From contig CM041297.1 of assembly GCA_023052935.1 (NCBI GenBank), forward strand, positions 106,569,563 to 106,633,562: a stretch of 64,000 bases of DNA. Reading direction: 5' to 3'. How positions within the stretch are numbered: position 1 is the first letter of the stretch; the number at the start of each line of letters is the position of its first letter. Both the position numbers and the translations under genes were made by a program. Of this stretch, positions 43,971 through 56,032 are shown piece by piece. This DNA comes from Piezodorus guildinii (taxonomy: Eukaryota; Arthropoda; Insecta; Hemiptera; Pentatomidae). The notes under the pieces are model-generated. The model was not told the origin of the DNA. It saw only the letters and a program-made list of their open reading frames with translations, and searched no databases.

Positions 43971-44003
<33 letters not shown>
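43971..44003. repeat. (TA)n tract right of the Penelope-like element
   Basis: About 33 bp of AT dinucleotide 30 bp beyond the right inverted repeat. It may be the far side of the (TA)n target. Confidence 0.9.
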
Positions 44004-44008
<5 letters not shown>

Positions 44009-44287
44009 TTATTACACACACACGTATACATCTATATAAATTTTCTGAGACAATAACGAACAGGACTATAATAATAATTTAGGAATAATTTTTGATATTA
44101 TTTCATTTTTATTAACCAGCAGAATTTTTCTACAGTGTTACTGAGGTAGAAATTCTTTTTTTTTAAGTCTTTGATTTATGATACTTATTTTCAATAACTT
44201 TTTTAATTAATAACAAATTTTCAATTATTTATATTATAATTAACTATTTTTAATGAATAGATTGTCTTTTAAAGTTGAAAATGATTA

Positions 44288-44332
44288 TATGATCCTGAAG
44301 ACGGGTAAAATACCCTGAAAGGTTGATCACTT
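44288..44332 (+). ncRNA. Divergent hammerhead-like motif with strong helix I
   Basis: TGATC (44290-44294) pairs with GATCA (44325-44329) as helix I. CTGAAGA (44295-44301) fits CUGANGA exactly. Helix II is GGGTA (44303-44307)/TACCC (44311-44315) with unpaired C and T at its base. GAAA (44317-44320) follows, then GGTT. Helix III is not clear, so it may be inactive or a chance fold. Confidence 0.4.
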
Positions 44333-44384
44333 TTTATTTTAATATAATAGTTTTTGGAAAAATTAAAAAATAAGCACATTTCTG

Positions 44385-44440
44385 CCATGTTTGAACCCGG
44401 AAACTTGGGCATAGAAGGTTGTTATGCTAGCCACTATCAT
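44385..44440 (-). mobile_element. SINE-A tRNA-like head only
   Basis: tttgaacccggaaacttggg followed by catagaaggttgttatgcta matches the tRNA-like 5' part of SINE-A (compare 5701-5755), with no body. Confidence 0.5.
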
Positions 44441-44747
44441 TTGTTCTTGAAAAATTTAGTACTCTATATTTAAATTTCCTATAAAACTTAACAGTAATAA
44501 CAACTAACAGGTCACAACACGTTCGCTGATTGTCACTTCTGATTCTAATATGTGAGAATAAAAAATTAAAGTTAAAAAAATTTCATAACAAACACTTTTA
44601 CTATAAATAAAATCGTATCGAATTAAAGTAACTTAGATTTTTCCCGTAATTATAATGTTATAACGAAAAAAATAGTTATAATCTGTTAATGTAATGATGA
44701 AAACGACAACGTAAAAGAAATACGAGAATAAAACACTAGATACTATA

Positions 44748-44892
44748 GGGGTACTCACTACGTTTGCTATAGCATGCTATTTGTGCTATTGTGCTAAACC
44801 CATCAATTTTATACAGGAAATAACTGTAAAAACTCGACGGGTTTAGCAAAATAACACAAATAGCATGCTATAGCAAACGTAGTGAGTACCCC
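44748..44892. mobile_element. Foldback MITE, copy B
   Basis: 145 bp, same inverted ends GGGGTACTCACTACGTTTGC.../complement as copy A at 5037-5167. The internal sequence is in the opposite orientation. Flanks CTATA (44743-44747) and GTATA (44893-44897) differ by one base and may be a decayed 5-bp target duplication. Confidence 0.7.
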
Positions 44893-44897
44893 GTATA

Positions 44898-45989
44898 TTA
44901 CTATTATTTAGATTGTGTCAATTAGAAAATATGTTGGTACTATCATAACTTAATAGAAATAATAATAATTTTTTAAACTACAATAATTATAAATAAATCG
45001 AATATTCATCAATGAACCTTAGGCGTAGATTTAAAAAAAAAAAAAATAGTAATCTCCCATGGTGGTTATACCTTTGCGAGAAAAAAAAATCACCATTGCA
45101 AAATCGTCATTAGAGATCAAAAATTTTGTGGAGCTTTAGAAATACTAAATATTGTATATAATTTTGATTGTGTGTATGATGTTTATTTATTTGTCAACTT
45201 TGTACTTATATCAACTATAGGTTGTTATTTTGCTTTGTTTTTTTGTATTTACATGAATTTATTTATTTTCTATTTTATGTACTTCGACTTAATCATTATT
45301 TTCTGTATATGTTGTATGAATGTGGTCTCATATCACTATTACTATTGTTCATTTTGAAACAAATTGTAATATATTTCAATAAATTTTAAAATAGAAATAC
45401 GAAATAATTAAAAAAATATTTAGAACAGCAAATTCAAAGCGGAAATCTATCAAGCCGCTAAAACCTAATGGAAAAGTAAAGTTTTTCCATTTTTAGTGAT
45501 CGTTAAATCTTACAGATTTTACCCAATAAATTGTTGAAGAATTAATTTAATGTATGCAATATATTTCATTAGAATTAAAAAAAAAAAATTAATCTTGTTT
45601 TTTTACGTTCATTTTATTTAACAAACAACTTTTGAAATAGACCGTAGAAAAATATAGAATATGTATATTTAGGAGTTAGGAGAAATTCGGATGTTTTTAT
45701 TTTTATTTTTTTTTAGACATAGCAAAAACGTCAAGCATATAAATATATCCAATGTCAAATATAAAAATACATTCTACAATAATACACGAAAACTCGACAT
45801 TACCATAAGCCATTTTGTTACAAATGGCGGTCATTTACGTATACATCTAAGCGGTCATCTAGTACATCTAATAAATCGCTGATTTGTGAAGATAAAGGAT
45901 GTTTTAGATTTAGCGTAACAAAAAAAAAAAGATAATCACTGATAATAAAAACTATATAAAAAAGAGTAAAATGCATATTAATATAAATA
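44898..45989. other. AT-rich DNA, no gene seen
   Basis: Only short frames rich in Phe, Tyr and Ile, as expected from AT-rich DNA. Confidence 0.5.
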
Positions 45990-45992
45990 AAC

Positions 45993-46660
45993 TAGCCGAC
46001 CCGGCAAACGTTCTAATGTATGTTTTGCGCGTCTGTTGCCCGCACCATATTTTTTAATATGAAAGACATTTAATTTATTTGGATATTGCTTATACAAAAA
46101 TCGCGTTTAAATATTGCAAGAGCGGGGGAAGGAGGGTGAAGATTTAAGGGTTATAGGTTTGTTTATTTCTTTATTTAACGTCACTTTATGCTACTGTGGC
46201 TAATCGGACGATGCTACAGCGGGAGTCCTAAATTTTGCCTATTCAGGTTTTATTAGGATAGGGATCTTTAACGAGTATCTGACATCGCACAGGTACCACC
46301 TTTTAACGTCTCCTCCAAAGGACGGCATAACTAAGGATTTTTTACTCTTATTAAATCCTAGAACCACCTGCGGGTTTGAACCCGTGACCTTTGCCTTCAA
46401 ACCAGCAAGGTTATAGGTATTTTCTATTTATTTTTGGTATTTTTCCAGAAAAAAACAAATTATTTCTGTATAGGAGTACACGAAAGACCTAGTGGTATGA
46501 AATGTACTTTAGGACTGATTTTCATTTCTACAAAATATACTTACATACAAAATTTGATTAAAATCTATAGAACTGTTTAGGAGGAGTAACACCAGTAACA
46601 CAGTGACACGAGATTGATATGTATTATACATTAGAAGTTCGAAACGTTAAAAAAAAAAAA
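45993..46660 (+). mobile_element. Arthropod-type interspersed repeat ('ctagccgacccggcaaacg' start), split by SINE-A
   Basis: Starts CTAGCCGACCCGGCAAACGT, a start I recall as common to dispersed repeats in many insects and other arthropods. It ends with a ttgattaaaatctatagaac / gtttaggaggagtaacacca segment that resembles the usual 3' part of that repeat type. SINE-A (46150-46425) interrupts it. Family assignment is from memory and unverified. Confidence 0.5.
46150..46425 (-). mobile_element. SINE-A, cleanest uninterrupted copy
   Basis: Contains the full body from the tttatttaacgtcactttat 3' tail through gtaccaccttttaacgtctc to the tRNA-like cacctgcgggtttgaacccg (B box GGGTTCAAACCC on the minus strand). 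It serves as the reference showing that 5372-5675 is an insertion in the 5.2 kb copy. Confidence 0.7.
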
Positions 46661-48772
46661 AAAAATGAAAACAAATGTTATAAAATGTAAAATTTCTAAT
46701 ACATTAATTTATTTATATTAACAAGATATTTACCTTCTTTTTTTTTTTTTAATTTAAAGTAACTTATCATTAATTTTTTGTAATTTAAATTTATTTGACT
46801 GAATTCCTGTTTTAATTTATACTATCACTATTTGAAATTAGAACTAGTAACACTATAGCAATTTAAATTATATAATAAGATCGATTATTTATTAGCTTTC
46901 GAAATCAAACGGATTAACGTAAAGAAAATTGATGGGACATTTTATATTCTTTGTCAAACTAAGATAAATCCATGAAACTAAAGTTTAGTGTTAGGTAAGG
47001 CGGGGTTGTAGAAGTTACTTTGTGGTTTAGGGGTGCTAGAAAGTGTAACACCTTGAGTATAAAACTTTACAACTTAAACTACCAAGTTTAGGAACTTTTT
47101 AGAAAGTGCAGACACTGTTAAATTGTTTGTAGGCGAATCTAAGTCAATGGCTCAATGTAACAGTTCCATCAATGGAGTGAAGTTTCTGAAATTATTGAAT
47201 GATGACATAAAATGGTTAGAAATAAATGTATTTATTATATGTTTGTGTTTCATTTAAAGAAATGGATATGTTATAACAGATATATTATGAAGATTACAAG
47301 GAAGAATGAATGGAAATCTATTCTTGTGGATTATAGAAAAAAGTTTGGTTTAGTGAAATAAAAAATAAATAATAAAAAAAAAAAAAAAAAACTTAACATT
47401 ATATTATCATTTTTTCCACATATTTATTAAAAAAAAAATTATTAATACCATATTAAAAAAATGGTTTATTGTCCCAGTCAAAACTAGTTTATAATAAAAT
47501 ATATAAGTTTCCAAGGAACAATTTCGCGTTTAATTAGTATTTAAATTAAAATAAATAAATAAAATAATTTTTATTATACATGTAATCGGTTTGAATAAAA
47601 GTTGGTTTCAGCCTAAAGTATATATTCTTTATAATGTGATGATATATATTTTTAAATATGCAATATACAGGGCTGATTGTAGGTATGTAAAATGTTTTAT
47701 AACAATAAGAAAACTAAATGTTAATTGTCTTTTAATTTTAAAATAAATGATGTTAGTTGGATCCTTGAAAATGGCAATGGCTGAAATATAGTAGAGAGAA
47801 AAAGATGATTGTTGAGTGTAAAATATGGATCGTCTTTTTATTTAAAAAGAAAACAACCTAAAAATAAATAAAATAGAATAAAATTAAATTTAAAAGGAAC
47901 AGAAAAATACCACTTTTAAGCTAAGATTTACTAATGTGAAAATATGAAAATTAAATTTAGAAAACAATCAGTTTGAAATTTCCACGATTTGCCTGATTTT
48001 TTTTTTTTTTTTTTTTTAAGATGATTTTAAATATGTTAAATGGAAAATGACTTCATCTGATATGTCTAATAAATATGTAGAGCAAACCGATTTTTTTTTC
48101 TTAAAAAAAGTATTAATATTTTTAAAAATGGTAGAAAGCAAACGATGAAAAAAAAAAAAAAAAGATTAATACTTGTCTTAACGTATACATTGTAGGGAAG
48201 ATTAGACTCGATTCTTTCAGAAAACATCACAGTATAGTACTTTCATAAATCATCAGAAGCTTTATGTATCGTTTGTAGAAACGCTCCCAAGTATAAATAT
48301 CCAGCATATAATACTAGTAAAAGAACGATGGAAGGAAATTCTCGAAATAGAAAGTAATTGAAGATCATTCCTTCATCTTTTACAAGGCTTTGTTAAATTT
48401 TCAACGATACGAATAGGAACTTTAAAAAGAAATATTTAAATAACAAATAAGTTTTAGTTATATATATTTTTTCCTATAATGTTATAATATATATAATTTA
48501 GGTAAAAATATGTTTTTCAGTAATTAGAAGCATTTATCCCAGCTTTAACTGCATACAAAATTCTTCACCATCACCCTTCCTCCCTACAAAAAAAAAAAAA
48601 AAAAAAAAAAAAAAGAAAGAAAACAAAAGTGATGTTTAGAAAAATGCACCTTTTTTTCTTCTTTCGAAATTCCAAAATAAATGTATAAGTATCATTAATT
48701 ATTTGAGGACGAAATAACTACAATACAATTTATAGAATTGAACTTGGTGAGGCTATTCATTTACACTTGATT
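46661..48772. other. AT-rich DNA, no gene seen
   Basis: Many poly-A and poly-T runs (for example about 47377, 48000 and 48590). No frame or repeat boundary recognised. Confidence 0.5.
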
Positions 48773-49103
48773 AAAAAAAAAAAAAAAAAAAAAAAAACCT
48801 GTACCACTACAACCCATGAAGGGTCTTGGGCTCAGTACATATAGAGATTCGTACTGTTTCTAGGCCAACGGCAGTGCAATGAGGTGATTAGGCCTTGATC
48901 ACGCTCAGCCGCCAGGTTTTTCCCCAATTAATTTGGGTACCCACTTTATAGAGGCTGGGTCTGCCCCAGGAGGGTCTCCGTACCCTAGGGTCGCCCCCGA
49001 CTGAATTAACAGAATAAATAATATTCTGCCATAGACGGGATTCGAACCCAGGACCCGGAGCACAGCAGACTAGCGCTCTATCCACTAGACCACGCCGCTC
49101 CCC
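48773..49103 (-). mobile_element. tRNA-derived SINE (SINE-C) with intact A and B boxes
   Basis: On the minus strand it begins GGGGAGCGGCGTGGTCTAGT, with an A box TGGTCTAGTGG (49082-49092) and B box GGTTCGAATCC (49038-49048), spaced as in a tRNA. The body includes ggggcagacccagcctctat and gcggctgagcgtgatcaagg. The far end reads tgtagtggtacagg followed by a T run (about 48773-48797 on the minus strand), which is unusual for a SINE tail. A headless relative lies at 29735-29880. Pol III transcription is plausible from the boxes. Confidence 0.75.
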
Positions 49104-49790
49104 TAAAGGGAATTTATGATATAAACAAAAATATAGGGGATAAATAAAAGGGATTAAAGATATAAAATTAAAGATATAAAAGGGATTAAAGAAAGGAATA
49201 GAAATAAATTAATAATAAAATTTATAGAATACAAATTTTTTTTTAAATATATTATATTTTCGTCTTGAAATGTTTAACTATTGTATTTTAAATTTAACAT
49301 TTTTTTTTTTTTTTTAAATTTAATCAAGTTATAAATGAACCAGTACCCGATACCCATTTTGCAAAATGTCACATTTCGGCATCAGTAATAGTTGTATGTG
49401 AGTTGACGCAATACAAAAAAAATTCGTAAGGTTATGCATGATTATTGTTACTGAATCCTATGGAATAATTTGTATATTTTTGTTTATATCATAATGAAGA
49501 TATTTAAGGGTTAAATGTTTTAATTTGAACTAATTCTTGTTACATCCGTTAATGTGTGTGTGTGTATGTGTTTGGGAGCTATTCCGTTTCTCTTTTTTAT
49601 TAAATTTAGTAAAGTCACCAACGATTTTTACTATTATTATTATTATTGTTCATAATTGCCTACCAGTAGAACATCCCAAAACTTAAGGAGAACATTTTCC
49701 TTGGGGAAAATAAATATTTTTCGTACACATTGATATTTTAAAAATCCATAAATTTCACACGTAACATAAATTTTGACATACAAATATAAT
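49104..49790. other. AT-rich DNA, no gene seen
   Basis: Includes a short (TG)n at about 49553-49570. Nothing else recognised. Confidence 0.5.
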
Positions 49791-49849
49791 AGCCATGACC
49801 TTTATTGCCCTGCAGATCTATAAATAGTGAAGGGCTGCAATGCGGTGCT

Positions 49850-49980
49850 TGTAGCCACATCTAGCGGCCATTGCTGTAACTAGTAGGGTTCGCTTTTCTG
49901 GAAAGGAGCTTACAGCGCTTTCTAGCGGCTACAGATTGTACCACGTTGCACTGCTAGTTCCGGCTATAGCCGCTAGGTTA
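49850..49980. promoter_or_regulatory. Three CTAGCGGC-type boxes, CTCF-like
   Basis: CATCTAGCGGCC (about 49858-49869), TTTCTAGCGGCT (49919-49930) and, inverted, TAGCCGCTAGG (49968-49978) lie within 130 bp. The words resemble the core of CTCF sites (CTAG[CT]GG next to GCGCC-like bases). Clustered sites could mark an insulator, but they could equally be repeats in a transposon end. No functional proof. Confidence 0.25.
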
Positions 49981-49984
49981 CCTT

Positions 49985-52020
49985 ACGTATTAATACTTTT
50001 TTTTTTTCTCACTTAATTGTTTAATTCACATTCAATGATTACATACAATATTAATAATTCAGTTAAAAAAAATAAACAACTTATAATGGCTTAATTATTG
50101 GATGGAGTTGATAAAAATGTAATATACTGTGTAATGAAAGAAAAATGCAATTGCTTTTTGGAATTTTGGTTACTGATAAATTAATTATTCCGCAGAAATA
50201 TACATTTTTCAAAATTTATATCAGAGACATAAGCTATTTAGAAAGAACAAAAGTGTTTTAGAAAGATGTGTAAATTTACACATAACTATTTCATATTTTT
50301 TCAAATGTAGCTAAATGATGAAGAACAAATAAATAGATTTTTTTTTTTACTTCTGACCTGTGTTGCAATTAAAAAAAAAGTTATAATAAAACGGAGCTAA
50401 GGAGTACAACTTTGTTATAAAGAAAAAATAGATGAGCAATGCTTAAAATTTGGGACAGCTTTTCACTTTATTTATTTTTGCTAATTTTTTTCAGGAATTA
50501 TTTAAAAAAATAAATAATAAGAACGCGTATACGTTGTTGTAAATTATTTTAATTAGTACAATTAAATTTAGGCAACAACGCTCCTTTTCTGTCCTATCGT
50601 ATTAAAGGCCAAACATACAATAAGTCATTTAATCAGGGAATAATTACATTAAAAACAATCACTATTACAAATCTTGCTATCAAATGTAAAAAAAAAATGA
50701 TAAAATCTTTAGTGATAAAATTAAGTGAAATCAATATCTTCATTGTCTCTTGAAAATGATTTCATGACATTTACTGTTCTTTATAAATTAGCCTTTTAAT
50801 TAACAAATTTAAATTCAATTGTTGAAAACAAAATATGGATTGATTTGGAAAATTTAGGATAAAATTAGGGCAGTTAAGAAACCTTATCTAAAATATAAAA
50901 TTTATAGATTTAGCTGGCAAACTGCAAATGTTGATAACAATGTTTTTTTAGTGAATAGTAAAGAAAATGAAAACATTTTTTCTTTTGTGTAATTTAAGAT
51001 TATATTATTCATAAATTGTTAATATTATTCTTGATTGCAACTTTCATACGTTCAAACAGAAAAATAAGTCTAAAAATTTCATGATATTTTTAAAAATACT
51101 TGAATGACACAGCTATGACTAATTCCTATAAAACTTGTGAAAAATGATTGTCTGATATGTGTTTTATGAAATGACAGTTTTAATTTATTCTTTTTTATAT
51201 TTTTTCACATCTTTTTACTTTTCCCATATAGAACATTATTTATTTTTATATATCAATTATATTCCTGCAGTTTTCATTATTTTTATGTTAAAGGTGTAAA
51301 ACCTTATTAGTCATCAACGCCCGATTATTACTTAAATATAAACTTATTATTAAAAAAAATTATAATGAAAATAAAGTAAATTAAAAAAATTGATTAACAT
51401 TATATTTAAATAATAAAGAAGTGAGTGGTAGAAATAAGGAATTATTTGTATATTAAAAACTTGTTTCTTGTTCATTATTGAACTAAATGTGAAAAACTCA
51501 TTTAGTGTTTCGAAAAGTTGGATATTTATTTTATCATTTCAAGACCCATTTCTCTTTATTTCTAATTCACTGTCTCGGTAATTGGTTCTATATAGCCCAA
51601 ATAAAATATAAAATATATCATAAAATGTAAATTAGCTCAAATATAATTTTCAAAATTTTAAGTTTTTTTTCCGAACGGTATCACAATTGACTCCAATTAT
51701 ATTCAAGGTCTTTGTTTTAATTAATTCTTATTCATGGCACAAACGGCAACACGGAACGTTACTTGGTTTTACTGTGGAACGGCATGCAAAAAGATCAGTT
51801 ATCGTGTTCTCAACGGAACCTTATAACGACTTGGTATTATAGTTCTTAGCTGTTGAGAAAGAAATCCAGGAAACTGAATATTTCAGATGAGAAACTTAAA
51901 ATTTTAATGCTTTCTGAAATTTTCATGTCTTCGGTATTTCACTTTTTAATAAGATTATTTTTTGTTTTTTTAGTTCTGTACTTTAGCCTGATATTCGATC
52001 ACATTATGTGTTCGTAGTTA
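49985..52020. other. AT-rich DNA, no gene seen
   Basis: Low-complexity sequence with a slightly GC-richer patch at about 51735-51830. No feature recognised. Confidence 0.5.
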
Positions 52021-52022
52021 CT

Positions 52023-53310
52023 ATTACTTTCACTAACCCATAGGTAGTGAAAATATTCGAATTCGAGTTTTCACCAAGTCCCTTAAAAAAGAATGTCAGT
52101 ATGTAGTCTTGCTATCTCAGAAACTACAAGTTGTGTAAAATTGAAATTTGATATAATACGAGCGTATATGCCTGAGATGGTACAGCAAATTTTTCAACGA
52201 AATCGACAAAAGAAGAGCCAATTGTTTCTGGCTACTATACCATGTATTTTGCATCTTTTTACGATTTTCTCAAAAACGACACAAACGATTTTGATTAAAT
52301 CCGCTATATCGAGCGTAATGTTGATTGGGCTTTAATATAATGTAGGTTTCATTCCGATTACAATGTTTTGACAGGGCTTTAATACTATTATTTTAAATTG
52401 TCTTCCTCTAAAATGACTTTAATCTTAGATTCTGAAAAAAATAAAAATAACATCTTGTTAACATTGATAAAAACGTATGAAAACATGTGTTGAACAAATT
52501 CGATTTCCAACTAAAGGAGGAAAGAGCAATCATATTTTTTATGTAATTTTTATTTTTTCCGCACATAAGAATAGTAATATAAATGTATAATATACCATTG
52601 AAAAACTAAAGATTTTAGGAAAAGGTTTATGTTATATACAAAGGTGTGTAGGAATGATAATGTGAAGGTAATATATATAAAAGGAAATGACGAATAGGGC
52701 ATAAAAATAAGTAATTATTGTACACAACAAAATTTATATTGCTACAGTTCTTAATAAAAAAAACAATGTTAGGGTTAGGGTATTGGAGTAGGTGCTCAAC
52801 CTCTTGGTTATTAGCACCGAATAAATTTGTAGTAACAGATTTGTTTTACTCTTTTTTCTTCTTTTTATTTATTTATTTTTCCTTCTATTTTTTTTTATTA
52901 TTATTTTGTTGACACATTCTGAATTAGTGAATTTATTCCATTTTTTTTCTTTCTTTCTTTATTTTTTTATATATTTTTTTATTATTACTATTATTTTCTT
53001 TTTTTTTTCTTTCTTTATTTTTTTTTCTTATTGTTCCGGGAGCAGAGAACATTCTTTGACAAACCTAATCAGTGAAATAACTGTTTCACTAGAGTCCTTC
53101 AACCTCTCATTCAACGATCTAGCTAGGTTAAGTTTATCCATTTGTACATTGAATTTGGGGCCGTTCTCAAAAACAAATGTTTCCGACGATACGATAAAAT
53201 TCTTCTATTTTTTTTTTTTCAAGTCTATCTTTATTTATTAGTTCTTATTCGATTTTAACAACCAAAGTAAATGAAAGTCGGGTTTTGGCCACACCAGATT
53301 TTTTTAAACA
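52023..53310 (+). mobile_element. R1 repeat copy enlarged by T-rich sequence
   Basis: Starts ACTTTCACTAACCCATAGGT and runs through ttttacgattttctcaaaaa and taaccattgaaaaactaaag-like landmarks to AGTAAATGAAAGTCGGG..CACACCAGATTTTT near 53260-53305. About 500 bp of unrelated T-rich sequence (52700-53200) lies inside. The 64- and 111-codon frames there are Phe-rich by composition only. Confidence 0.55.
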
Positions 53311-53449
53311 TTAGATCATATATAATATTTTTTACAGAGAAATGTTCCATAAATATAATAAATAAGATATTTGATTAATATTTAGCGATACCCAGAACAT
53401 CATGTTAATCAAAATTTTACTTAATTAAGCAAACAAATTATAAGTTGGT

Positions 53450-53675
53450 TATTAACCAAAATTGTATACCTTGATGGAGAGTGATAAAAATGGATAGATT
53501 GTTGTATATAATAAATAATTTAGGTTGTTAGATTATTCAGTCTAAACTGAATCCATTGAACCTCAATGCAATTCTTTAACATTTTTTTAGTGCTAATTTT
53601 AATAGATCTTAAATTGATTTTAACTACGGAATTATAATTATACGAGTCGTGTGTTACACGTGTGTTCAATTGCAT
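53450..53675 (+). mobile_element. R1 3' end, degenerate
   Basis: gatggagagtgataaaaatg, acattttttagtgctaattt and ttttaactacggaattataa lead to GAGTCGTGTGTTACACGTG, matching the R1 3' part with many changes. Confidence 0.4.
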
Positions 53676-54958
53676 CTGATATATTATACTTCATTAGAAT
53701 TTTAGTATTTATCTTAACGTTTTCCCGAGTCTCATTATTATTCCAAAAGTTAATCTCTGGTTCCCAGATGTAATTATTGTTTATTGTAAAGAGCACAGAA
53801 TAGAATCCTCTTACCTGGAACTGTTCCATTGTAGGAACTAAATGCAAGTCTAAGACGCTACTTGCGTTCCTTGTTAACATTAGCTAGAAGCTTAACAAGC
53901 TTAAACCAACTTTCTGTGCTGAGACAAGGATTCAGGTCAGGTTTGCTATAATGGTAATTACACAAACTAGATTATACATTTACTAATGTTTCATTAGCGG
54001 CTTGGTCTTTAAGAGAAAAACTAGAGCAAGGCTGTTTTTTTTAGATCTACCTAGTTCTTTTGGTAAACGTTGAAATGTATAAAGAATGATTTATTATTTA
54101 CAAATGACTACGTTAAGGTATAACTGCTTATAAAGCTATTCATAGACAGTTAACCAGTAAAAAAAGCAATAGCAATTCAAAGGAAAATGTCCCAAAATTG
54201 TCTATCATTACTGCTAACTTCAAAACGCTATACCTCTGCTGGTTCTGAACCAATTTCAATGATTTTTTTTTTCGTTTTGTAGGAAACTTAATTCTCTTTC
54301 GAATAGCGCTAACGTAAATAATATTTATTTGGCTAAACGGGTTCGCTTTTTTGGTTCTACGTACCATGAAAGGTAAGCCCTCAAACTTTGAGAGAGAGTA
54401 ATTTAGTATTTATTTTTTTGATCTACTACCAAAGTTTATTATTGAAAATAATAATACAAAAGCATTTATACTAGAGGTTGTTACTATTTATTTTTCTTTC
54501 TTTTCGATTTTGATTCAAATAGTTCATATAAATTTCCTGATTCAAGAACCTTGTTACATTGTTCCTCTACCATCAATAATAACCAAGATATCAGGGAATC
54601 ACACCTATTTAAATTATTTTTTGAATAAATATTCGCGCTTTCTTGGTTAAAAAACTCTAATAAATTTTTTCTCTACCTCAAAAATACCCGAGTTATTGAA
54701 TAAGATCACTTTTTAAAATTAATTGCCACCATTTTAAAACTACTCGGTTAATGTAAACGCCTAGGTGTTTGGAACATCGTTGGATGCCCTTGTATTTTTG
54801 TGCAAGTTTCAAATACTTGTAATTTCGGAGATAAACCGTAGATAGCGTACAGGGGATTGTGGACAAACATATTTAAAAAAAAATTAAATCTCACATTTTG
54901 GGAGGGGTTAATTTTTTTTTTTTATTGATTACAAAGGTTCATTATCGAAAATAATTAA
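53676..54958. other. AT-rich DNA, no gene seen
   Basis: Short frames only. Around 54780-54960 some words recall the old 'gagataaaccg' type repeats but no unit was defined. Confidence 0.45.
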
Positions 54959-56032
54959 TAGAGTTTCATTCTGATTAAAATAGTTTGACAGGGCTTAAAT
55001 GCTGATATTTTAAATGTTCTTCCTCTAAACTACTTTTAATTTTGTAGATTCTTTAAAAATAACTATATTATCTTGTTAGCATTGATAAATGACCACTAAA
55101 CATGCAAGTTAAGCGAATTTGATAAACAAATAAAGGAGAAAACTAAACAAATATTTTTTAAAACTAATTTTTTGCTTTTTTTAGTTGCTAAGTTACTTAG
55201 TTCGCGACTTCTATCTAAAAACTTAAAGATTAGAATTTATAAAACTATTATTCTTCCAACGGTTCTTTACGGATGTGAAACGTGGCCGCTTACTTTGAAG
55301 GATGAACATCGGCTTAAGGTTTTCGAAAATAAGGTATTGCGTAAAATATTTGGCCCAAAGAGAGATGAGGCCACTAGGGAGTTTAGAAGGTTGCACAACG
55401 CGGAATTGCGGAACTTGCATCCTGTGAATATAATTGAGCTGATTGCATCGCGGAGACTCAAATGGGCGAGTAAAGTTGTTGGGCTCGATGACGAGCGGAT
55501 TCCGAGAAAGTTGGTATTTGCTGATCCGACTGGTAGGCGTCCAAAAGGTAGGCCGAAGCGGAGATGGGAGGATTGCGTTAAGGCTGATCTCGGGAGCTTG
55601 GGCTTGAATGGTGAACATTGGACGAGTCTGTGTAGGCGGAATTTGGTGGTATCGGCATCGAACCTTTGGGTTCGCTAAGCCTATTATTATTATTATTAAT
55701 TTTTTGCTTTTGAACATAAGGACAGTAATATACATGTATAATATACCACTGGAAAGAGAACGATTTTAGAAAAAATATTATCTCTATACAAAAGCTTGTA
55801 AAAGAGGTTAAATAAGGAGTGATAAAAACCCGATCAAACTAACTGATTATTTTAGGTAATATTATGATAGAGTTTATAATAAAACACCTGCTTCTACACG
55901 TATATTAATTCAATTTAATTAATTTTTTAATAGTTTCACTCATTTTTATCTCGAACTGTATTTGAAAATTCTTTAATCGATTTTAAAAACGGAGGTAAGT
56001 GAAAGTCGTGTGTTGCTCGCACCAGATTTACC
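54959..56032 (+). mobile_element. R1 repeat 3' half carrying a LINE insertion
   Basis: Begins mid-element at GTTTCATTCTGATTAAAATA and ends GGAGGTAAGTGAAAGTCGTG, then ttgctcgcaccagattta (about 55995-56030). It is interrupted by LINE copy d at 55180-55696. Confidence 0.65.
55180..55696 (+). mobile_element. 5'-truncated LINE (TTA-tailed family), copy d, with 15-bp TSD and open reading frame
   Basis: The best preserved copy. The frame stays open from the truncation point to the stop at 55676-55678 (about 165 codons; no genuine start, because the first codons come from target DNA). It encodes LSSRLLSKNLKIRIYKTIIL, VLYGCETWPLTLKDEHRLKV, FENKVLRKIFGPKRDEATRE, RRLKWASKVVGLDDERIPRK and GRRPKGRPKRRWEDCVKADL. 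These are the C-terminal 'YGCETW' and 'GRP..RW' blocks of LINE endonuclease-reverse transcriptases, RTE-like by my reading. The 3' end is CCTATTATTATTATTAT. Perfect direct repeats TAATTTTTTGCTTTT lie at 55165-55179 and 55697-55711, and the site is intact in other R1 copies. Catalytic RT and endonuclease domains are absent, so it is a dead-on-arrival copy. Confidence 0.88.

Noticed and set aside
45172..45357. 61-codon Tyr/Phe/Ile-rich frame as a small membrane protein
   Set aside because: AT-rich composition effect, with no promoter or conservation evidence.
49020..49103. Possible true tRNA gene on the minus strand (A and B boxes exact)
   Set aside because: The tRNA-like part runs on into a conserved SINE body shared with 29735-29880, and I could not form a complete acceptor stem from the sequence after the B box.
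52770..52784. GTTAGGGTTAGGGTA as telomeric repeat
   Set aside because: Only two units, no array; chance-level in a window this size.
52720..53241. 64- and 111-codon Phe-rich plus-strand frames as membrane proteins
   Set aside because: They lie in a T-rich low-complexity stretch inside an R1 copy. Hydrophobicity is a consequence of TTT codons.
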